Source of the DNA: Pseudomonadota bacterium
GTDB lineage: Bacteria; Pseudomonadota; Gammaproteobacteria; Burkholderiales; Sulfuriferulaceae
Direction: 5' to 3'
DNA length: 51,869 nucleotides
NCBI GenBank assembly: GCA_021786845.1
Contig: JAJYMO010000076.1
Location: forward strand, 1-51,869
The notes under the pieces are model-generated. The model had not been told where the DNA came from and searched no databases. It saw only the letters and a list, made by a program, of their open reading frames with translations. Of the stretch, positions 46,087 through 51,869 are shown one piece after another (within the stretch, counting starts at the first letter, position 1; every line of letters begins with the position of its first letter). Both the position numbers and the translations under genes were made by a program.

Positions 46087-47163
46087 TTGAAGATATTGCA
46101 CCTCATCGCATCCACAGGCACTGGTGGCGCCGAACGTCATGTGCTCGATCTGTGCCGCACACAACAAGCTTTGGGATTAAGCGTCTGCGTGGCTTTGCCT
46201 GCCGGTCAAGGTTTGGATCATGCACTGAATATCGCACTGGATGAAGCCGGGATTCCCCGCATCAACTTTCGTTCAGGAGGACGCTGGAATCCGTTTGCCC
46301 TGTGGTCATTGCACCAGGCCGTACAACACATTCGGCCAGATTTGATTCATGCCCACATGCCCAAGTCCATTGCCATGGCGAGACTGGCCAGCCCTCAAGC
46401 GCCGTGTGTCGGCACGGCACACAATATTGTCAAGCAGGCGAGCCCGTTTTATCATTGCCGCCGGATCATCTGTGTGTCAGACATGGTGCAGCACAGTTTG
46501 TTGGCTTTGGGGTACCCGCGTGACCGGACCCATGTCATTCATAACGCCATCGACATTGAGCGGTTTTTGCACATCGACCACCTTTCAACCCGGCAACGAT
46601 TGGGGTGGGAAGGGCACTTCGTCATGTTATGCGTGGCGAGGCTGGTGCCAGCCAAAGGTCAACGCTACGCCATCGAAGCGCTTGCGGCGCTGCGACCGTC
46701 ATACCCAAAACTTCGCCTCGCCTTCGCCGGGTCAGGCGCTGATCAGGCGATACTGCACGCGCTGGCAAAACGTTTGGGGGTGGCAGAGCAAGTGTTATTT
46801 CTGGGTAACCGCGATGATGTGCCCGATTTGCTTGCTGCTGCGGATTTGTACTTGCAACCCAGCATCAAGGAAGGTTTCGGCATTGCCTTTCTGGAGGCCT
46901 TGGCCAGTGGATTGCCGTGTATTGGCACGCCAACTGGCGCCATGCCTGAGATGATCATCAATGGTGAAAACGGATTGATCGTGAAAGTCGCTGACACGCA
47001 AGCATTAAGCGATGCGATTCATAGCCTCGTCAGCCAGCCTGATCTGTGTCAGCAACTGGCTGATGCGGCCCGACGTACGGCTCAAACACGGTTCAGCCTG
47101 ATCAGTCAGGCGCACGACACCTTGCAGGTTTATCAGCAGGTGCTGGGCAGCGTTTCAGGATAA
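46087..47163 (+). CDS. Glycosyltransferase family 4
   Basis: 358 residues, GT-B fold. N-terminal LHLIASTGTGGAERHVLDLCR, central FVMLCVARLVPAKGQRYAIEAL and C-terminal YLQPSIKEGFGIAFLEALASGLPCIGTPTGAMPEMI with the EX7E motif. Translation appears to begin at TTG 46087, supported by AGGGGA eight bases upstream. The substrate is probably an envelope saccharide. Confidence 0.88.
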   Translation: MKILHLIASTGTGGAERHVLDLCRTQQALGLSVCVALPAGQGLDHALNIALDEAGIPRINFRSGGRWNPFALWSLHQAVQHIRPDLIHAHMPKSIAMARLASPQAPCVGTAHNIVKQASPFYHCRRIICVSDMVQHSLLALGYPRDRTHVIHNAIDIERFLHIDHLSTRQRLGWEGHFVMLCVARLVPAKGQRYAIEALAALRPSYPKLRLAFAGSGADQAILHALAKRLGVAEQVLFLGNRDDVPDLLAAADLYLQPSIKEGFGIAFLEALASGLPCIGTPTGAMPEMIINGENGLIVKVADTQALSDAIHSLVSQPDLCQQLADAARRTAQTRFSLISQAHDTLQVYQQVLGSVSG

Positions 47164-47179
47164 TGGTGATAACAAACAC

Positions 47180-48265
47180 CTATAACCGGCGCAAATTATC
47201 CAATTGAGCAGCCACCAGGCGAATGTCAAACTTGGCTACTGCACGAGCGCGTGCCTGATGTTGTTTGTCGTGTAACAACTCATCATTTTTTAACAGCAAT
47301 TCAAGCGCATCGGCCAAACGTTGGGCCGTCAACGGCCGCACCAATTGTCCCGCATCACCAATCACCTCGGCAATCCCGCCAAAACCACTGGTCACTACTG
47401 CTGCACCACCTGTCATGGCTTCTAAAACGGTCCGTCCAAAAGGTTCTTGCCACACCGAGGGAATCACCGCAATGGCAGCCTGGCAAAACTGTTGCATGAC
47501 CGCTGCATGGTCAATGTAACCGGTATAGTGGCATTGCTCACCCAAACGCGATAAATAGGCATGTGTCGCACGTTCGTAATCTGAAACCATTTCAAAACGG
47601 TCCACACCGCACACGACAAAATGCCAATCCGGGTAATGTGGTGCAATGAAAGTAAACGCCTCTGCCAGCGGCAATGCGCCTTTTTCCTGAATAATACGCC
47701 CCACATAAACAATGCTGCGGTTTTTTACTTGCGGGACATGGGTGCTCGTGTCAATACCGTTATGCACCGTATGCACTTTATTCTGCCCGGTAATTAAACC
47801 TGTCAGGAATTGCTGACGAATGTATTCGCTCACGCAATAAATTCCCGCAGCATGCTCAGCCAACCATTTTCGATCTGCAATATGTCGCGCGCCCTGCATC
47901 GTTTGGGAATCATTGTGAAAATGCAAATACATCTGGATGTTTTTCGGCAATAATTCGACTAAATACCGAAAAATTAACGGACGATTCTGTACTTCAACGT
48001 GGGTGATACCATGCCCGTACTCACGGATCCAGCGTGCGCACGCCCTGGCATAGGCATAGCTGTCACGCAAATACCACTGTTTCCAGTGGCGCAATTGAAC
48101 GTAATGCAGCTCGCCAAAATCTGCCTCAGTGCTGCCAATGATGACAGTCTGCGCTTGAAAGGCGCTGTGACGGGTGAAATCTGCCATGCACAACGCCACG
48201 GCGCCTTTATATTGGGCAGAGTACTGTTCTCTGGGCGGTAAAATAATTGCGATATGGGGGTTCAT
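47180..48265 (-). CDS. Glycosyltransferase family 4
   Basis: 361 residues, starting MNPHIAIILPPREQYS. Middle segment NRSIVYVGRIIQEKGALPLAEAF and FGRTVLEAMTGGAAVVTSGFGGIAEVIGDAG with EX7E. ATG 48265 is chosen because homologues start there; an upstream ATG at 48295 would overlap the small membrane frame to the right. The 3' end is 16 bases from the convergent GT4. Confidence 0.86.
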   Translation of the reverse strand: MNPHIAIILPPREQYSAQYKGAVALCMADFTRHSAFQAQTVIIGSTEADFGELHYVQLRHWKQWYLRDSYAYARACARWIREYGHGITHVEVQNRPLIFRYLVELLPKNIQMYLHFHNDSQTMQGARHIADRKWLAEHAAGIYCVSEYIRQQFLTGLITGQNKVHTVHNGIDTSTHVPQVKNRSIVYVGRIIQEKGALPLAEAFTFIAPHYPDWHFVVCGVDRFEMVSDYERATHAYLSRLGEQCHYTGYIDHAAVMQQFCQAAIAVIPSVWQEPFGRTVLEAMTGGAAVVTSGFGGIAEVIGDAGQLVRPLTAQRLADALELLLKNDELLHDKQHQARARAVAKFDIRLVAAQLDNLRRL

Positions 48266-48272
48266 AGGATGT

Positions 48273-48494
48273 TTATTTGCTTGTGCCGCGCACATCAATT
48301 TCTGCCATGACCCGGCCCAACGTCAATAAGACTGACCATTTATGATGGATAAGTGTGTGGAGGATGAACAGAATCACCAACAGGCCAGCTACAATTTCCG
48401 CTGCTGCATGGCCTGTCATGAGCCCCACGGGGAGTAAAGCAGCTAACCATCCGGCAGCACTCAATAGTCGGGAAGCATTTGGAGCTGAAATCAT
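48273..48494 (-). CDS. Small membrane protein, possibly O-antigen ligase N-terminal remnant
   Basis: 73 residues with two hydrophobic segments (LLSAAGWLAALLPVGLMTG and AAAEIVAGLLVILFILHTLI) and a short polar tail. The phrase LPVGLMTGHAAAEIVAGLLVILFILH resembles the first helices of O-antigen ligase/polymerase (WaaL-like) proteins, which are normally 400 or more residues with about 12 helices. If so, most of the gene is gone. It sits between two glycosyltransferases of an LPS cluster, where such a ligase would be expected. It could also be an independent small membrane protein. No strong ribosome binding site is visible. Confidence 0.4.
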   Translation of the reverse strand: MISAPNASRLLSAAGWLAALLPVGLMTGHAAAEIVAGLLVILFILHTLIHHKWSVLLTLGRVMAEIDVRGTSK

Positions 48495-48538
48495 TGCAAT
48501 ATTGAGCAGGGAGAAGCTGAAGCGCGTATTTTACCCGA

Positions 48539-49528
48539 TTACTGAAAAGCATTCAAAATACTGCGTGCACGATGCAACCAGGTATGCTCTGCCTGTACGC
48601 GCCGCCACCCAGCCTGTCCTATCGATCTGGCAAAGGCGTTGTCCGTCTGTAAACGATCATACAGGGCGTGTAATTCATCCATAGACCGATATACCAAAAT
48701 TTCCTTACCCGGTTCAAAACAGCGCGGCAAATCTACCATGTCATCATTCAGCACAGGTGTCATGCTCCCATATGGTTCAAAACTGCGCTGATTCAAACCG
48801 TTGACCACATTTTTCTCATTACGGATATTCAGTACTGCCAGACTGCTGGCATACAAAGCAGGCAATGCTGACCAGGGAAGCCGTTGGGGATGAATGTCAT
48901 GCCCTGTGCTCTTTAAGCGGGACCAACCTTTGCCATACAAACTGATAGGTTGATGAATCTGGCGCATCATCTCGCCTCGTCCCGGACTGTTGTTGGCGAC
49001 GTAAACAATGCGGTTCGTGCGCGGGGCATCGAAAGGCCGAAATACCCGTGTGTCAACTGCCAGCGGCAAATAGCTGGCAGGCACGTCAAACCCTTGCAAG
49101 CGCAGATCCTCAATAAAAGCGCTGTCAGTCGCAAACACCTGGTCAACATGTTTGGAAAACAAACTTTCATCGTGATTAAGCCGATCCCCAATCCACACCG
49201 CTGTGTGTGCTTGTGGACAAACCTGCCGGGTGGTGGAGAACCATTCTTCCGGCATATGTAGCGCAGCAATTGCGATAAATAGCACCAGATCAGGCTGGAA
49301 ACGGGTTAAAGCGCGTTCTAAATCCTGGCATATCACTTCATTGGCATCACCATGCCAGCGTTGCGCCCATTTGTAATGCAAAGATTGCCAGGGCCCATCG
49401 CCATTTAGCGCAAAATGCTGAACTTGACAGTCTAATTCAGAAAAAGCGGTGGCGATATTCTCAACCCAGTGCACAATGCTGCGGTATTTCCCCACCACCA
49501 GCACTTTGGGTAACTTCTTTGCGCTCAC
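48539..49528 (-). CDS. CgeB-like glycosyltransferase
   Basis: 329 residues. The N-terminal domain (KVLVVGKYRSIVHWVENIATAF, DLVLFIAIAAL) and the C-terminal domain (LAVLNIRNEKNVVNGLNQRSFEPYGSMTPVLNDD) resemble CgeB/DUF3880-type glycosyltransferases with a GT-B fold. GTG 49528 is chosen because AGGAG lies seven bases upstream; a TTG further upstream (49564) has no such site. Confidence 0.8.
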   Translation of the reverse strand: MSAKKLPKVLVVGKYRSIVHWVENIATAFSELDCQVQHFALNGDGPWQSLHYKWAQRWHGDANEVICQDLERALTRFQPDLVLFIAIAALHMPEEWFSTTRQVCPQAHTAVWIGDRLNHDESLFSKHVDQVFATDSAFIEDLRLQGFDVPASYLPLAVDTRVFRPFDAPRTNRIVYVANNSPGRGEMMRQIHQPISLYGKGWSRLKSTGHDIHPQRLPWSALPALYASSLAVLNIRNEKNVVNGLNQRSFEPYGSMTPVLNDDMVDLPRCFEPGKEILVYRSMDELHALYDRLQTDNAFARSIGQAGWRRVQAEHTWLHRARSILNAFQ

Positions 49529-49620
49529 GGCCAACTCCTGAGCTTCACTATGTGGTGTCCACACAAGGGGTCATCGTTCATCACAATACATTTAGAGGGC
49601 ATGTTGATACGTACCATATC

Positions 49621-49652
49621 GATCACAAGCTTCGCACCAAATGGTTGTGATC
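49621..49652. repeat. Inverted repeat GATCACAA/TTGTGATC
   Basis: Perfect 8-bp arms separated by 16 bases lie in the 226 bp gap between the two leftward glycosyltransferase genes. It is upstream of the CgeB-like gene and could be an operator or structural element; no poly-T tail follows. Confidence 0.3.
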
Positions 49653-49754
49653 TGTCTGTATTCCTGGTGTCACATCAGGGTCGGAGAAGTGAATGATGAA
49701 GTCGATACAAACACGAATTGTTGGTTTATTGGTAAAAGGGTTCATGAGTGAATC

Positions 49755-50888
49755 TTACCTGGTTCGGGTTGACCCCAGTAACTCCTGATAAACGGACAGT
49801 GTGTCGGTCTGCATGTGTTCAAGTGTGAAATCGGTCTGGGGTGGAACGGGAACAGGGTGTGCCAACAGTTGACTGACTGTTTGCGTTAAGGCATCCAAAT
49901 CGCCAACTGGCGTCACGCCGTGTGGATACCATGCGCGCAACACTTCTCCCACGCCACCATGGTCGTAGCCGACGACAGGGATACCCAAACTTAAGGCTTC
50001 TGGTGTGGTGCGACCAAACGCTTCCGGGTCTTGAGACAAAGACAATACCATGGAAGATATTGACATAATCTCTTTTAAATCATTTCGATGCCCGATTAAG
50101 CTAATGTATTGATGTAAATTTAATGCGGCAATACGCGCTTCCAGTTCGCGTTGGTAATGTTGTTTTTTTGGGTCGGCATCGCCGACGATTAAACCGTGCA
50201 CAGGTAATCCGGATTGCACAAGCCGCGCAATGAGATCAATAAAGTCCAACTGGCCTTTCCAACGTGTTAATCGTGCGGGCAGGGTGAGTAATTGAGTGCC
50301 TTGAGGGCGAGGGTGGTTACGGTGCCATTTTGTCAGCCAGCGATCATCGGGCTGAAACCCGTGTGGAAACTCATGTTTGTTTACCCCGCGGGGTATAACT
50401 CGCACCTGTTGCTTGTCCAATTGCGGGTAATTGGCATCCAGATAATCGCTGATGGTGTTTGATACAGCAATCACACGCTCACCAAAGGTCATGACGGCGC
50501 TGTAACGATTGACAGTGTAGAAGCCATGCACGCTGGTGACCAAACGCGGGCGCAATTTGGGATCCATGCCACGCCATGCCAAATAAGCAATCCATGCAGG
50601 CAGGCGAGAACGAACATGCAAAAGATCAACTTTGTGCTCAAGCATAAATCGCCGCAGTGGACGCACATGCCGTAAAGTCAACAGCGATTTTTTACCAATC
50701 GGGCAAGTAAAATGTTCACCGCCTTCAGTTAGCAGTTGATCGGTCAGCCGTCCTCCACCCGACATCACCAGCGAACGGATGCCTTGCTGCACAAGATAGC
50801 GGCTAATTTCCAGCGTGCCACGCTCCACACCGCCAGAGTTTAAAGCGGGCAGAATTTGTAAAACCGTTATCGCACGCGGCACAGACAT
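49755..50888 (-). CDS. Glycosyltransferase family 4
   Basis: 377 residues. ITVLQILPALNSGGVERGTLEISRYL is the classic GT4 start, with DLLHVRSRLPAWIAYLAWR, the donor domain LLTLPARLTRWKGQLDFIDLI, and the C-terminal EX7E region EAFGRTTPEALSLGIPVVGYDHGG. It is the rightmost gene of the saccharide cluster and probably acts in LPS core or polysaccharide assembly. No clear ribosome binding site is seen ahead of the ATG. Confidence 0.88.
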   Translation of the reverse strand: MSVPRAITVLQILPALNSGGVERGTLEISRYLVQQGIRSLVMSGGGRLTDQLLTEGGEHFTCPIGKKSLLTLRHVRPLRRFMLEHKVDLLHVRSRLPAWIAYLAWRGMDPKLRPRLVTSVHGFYTVNRYSAVMTFGERVIAVSNTISDYLDANYPQLDKQQVRVIPRGVNKHEFPHGFQPDDRWLTKWHRNHPRPQGTQLLTLPARLTRWKGQLDFIDLIARLVQSGLPVHGLIVGDADPKKQHYQRELEARIAALNLHQYISLIGHRNDLKEIMSISSMVLSLSQDPEAFGRTTPEALSLGIPVVGYDHGGVGEVLRAWYPHGVTPVGDLDALTQTVSQLLAHPVPVPPQTDFTLEHMQTDTLSVYQELLGSTRTR

Positions 50889-50958
50889 TATTATTGATTT
50901 ATAGAGAGAATATACGTATTAATGCTGCATGGCATATCAGCGCAAATAATCGGATCGC

Positions 50959-51783
50959 CTACCAACCGCCGCCATCGCCGCCGAAATCGCCACCCCCACT
51001 TGAACCATCATCCCAGGAACCCCCATCAGTGCTGCCAAAGTCGTTGCCACCCATGTTGTCATTAACAGATGCATCATTCCAGCCCGAATTATCAGGCGAG
51101 GAAGTGTTGTGATTACCATCCAGAAAATGATGCGCCAATTCTTCGCCAGCGACCATGCCGGCACCCATCGTGGCACCCGTGACCAAGTTTGACATCAGCC
51201 CCCCTGACCCCATGCCGCCGCCCATTACACCACCGCCACCCATAGGCATCATGGGTGAACCGCCACCATAGGGTGAAGTGGGCATGCCGCCTGCAGTGCC
51301 GTTATAATAGGGTCCAGGTGAAATAACCGTCGGATTGCGAGCGGTAAATTTGCGAACAATCCAGAATACCAACAAAATGGCACCCAGACCAAAAAACATT
51401 AATCCCCAAGGAAAGCTTGTCGATGCAGCGCTGTTGGCATGGGCAACTGGCGCACCTGAAATACGCGCTTCCAAAGCCGCTACTGCGTCAGGCCTTGCAA
51501 ACGGCAACCCGGGAGCGAGTTGACGCGCCGTGGCTAATTCGCTGCGGGCGCGATCGATTTGTCCTTCTTTCGCCGACAACTCAGCTTCAACATAATGCGC
51601 TTTGCCACTGCTGGGGTGTTGTTGCAGGACAACCGTCATCATTTGATCTGCCTGGGCAAGATTTCCTGCCTGAGCAGCTTCATAGACCTGGTGCAAGGTG
51701 GGCGCATTATCAGCCCATGCATTGAAACTCAACCCCGCAACAGACAGCAGTAATAGCATACCGTATAACTTGTTCTTGACCAT
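50959..51783 (-). CDS. Exported TPR-like protein with membrane anchor and Gly-rich tail
   Basis: 274 residues. A signal peptide (about 1-25, ending AWA-DN) is followed by a TPR-like helical region (about 28-110: YEAAQAGNLAQADQMMTVVLQQHPSSGKAHYVEAELSAKEG). A membrane segment (about 124-145: FPWGLMFFGLGAILLVFWIVRKF) and a low-complexity tail rich in Gly, Met and Asn ending GGGDFGGDGGGW complete the protein. AGGAGG precedes the ATG. The tail recalls YgcG/TPM-type proteins. Function unknown. Confidence 0.75.
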   Translation of the reverse strand: MVKNKLYGMLLLLSVAGLSFNAWADNAPTLHQVYEAAQAGNLAQADQMMTVVLQQHPSSGKAHYVEAELSAKEGQIDRARSELATARQLAPGLPFARPDAVAALEARISGAPVAHANSAASTSFPWGLMFFGLGAILLVFWIVRKFTARNPTVISPGPYYNGTAGGMPTSPYGGGSPMMPMGGGGVMGGGMGSGGLMSNLVTGATMGAGMVAGEELAHHFLDGNHNTSSPDNSGWNDASVNDNMGGNDFGSTDGGSWDDGSSGGGDFGGDGGGW

Positions 51784-51869
51784 TATCAGGCCTCCTGTAA
51801 AAGTAGTGCTTACCGTTGCAATGTGGGGTGAGAGCTCACAATTTCAAGTCCAGCGTGCAATTTATTATT

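Overview
The window looks like a chromosomal segment of a betaproteobacterium, most likely in the Nitrosomonadales/Gallionellaceae-like range. The basis is the LysR-type CysB tail, the mla-ibaG-murA-hisG gene order, the short-form HisG and the protein similarities I recognise. The species cannot be fixed from sequence alone.

Region 1 (1-4200) is a scarred accessory stretch. It holds the 3' end of cysB, a decayed IS1380-type transposase, and an apparently intact IS630-family element with inverted repeats. The IS630 element abuts a seven-repeat beta-propeller lipoprotein whose signal peptide start is missing. A truncated Hsp20 remnant follows.

Region 2 (4211-9456, minus strand) is a signalling set: a CheB-CheR-PAS hybrid broken by two single-base frameshifts, a double-PAS histidine kinase, and a FixJ/NarL-type response regulator. 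A 665 bp gene-free divergent spacer separates it from region 3.

Region 3 (10122-26592, plus strand) is the centrepiece: a tightly packed six-gene alpha-glucan/trehalose cluster, glgB-glgE-treS/mak-glgX-treZ-malQ/treY. TreY and TreZ turn alpha-glucan into trehalose. TreS-maltokinase turns trehalose into maltose and maltose-1-phosphate. GlgE puts maltosyl units back on alpha-glucan, GlgB branches it, and GlgX and MalQ trim and rearrange it. The set closes a glucan-trehalose loop without glgA, glgC, glgP or otsAB in the window. Two genes are fusions (TreS-Mak and MalQ-TreY), and GlgB has Asn where the family has a near-invariant His.

Region 4 (26721-35155) is mixed housekeeping: a YoaA/DinG-type helicase, an LplT-like transporter, a small membrane protein, a class-I glutamine-amidotransferase-like protein without its catalytic residues, a small unknown protein, a cluster of palindromes, a YbiB/TrpD2-family protein, a sugar-nucleotide epimerase-like protein and a luciferase-like oxidoreductase.

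Region 5 (35447-44066) is an envelope lipid transport operon, mlaF-mlaE-mlaD-(TolC-family protein)-mlaC-mlaB, then an ABC-2 exporter pair, ibaG, murA, a 184 bp foldback MITE-like element and hisG. A TolC-family outer membrane protein sits where related bacteria often carry mlaA.

Region 6 (44073-50888) is an LPS/polysaccharide glycosyltransferase cluster with mixed orientations (GT9, GT2 and several GT4-like enzymes) and a short membrane ORF that may be the remnant of an O-antigen ligase. The window ends with a secreted/anchored TPR protein with a Gly-rich tail.
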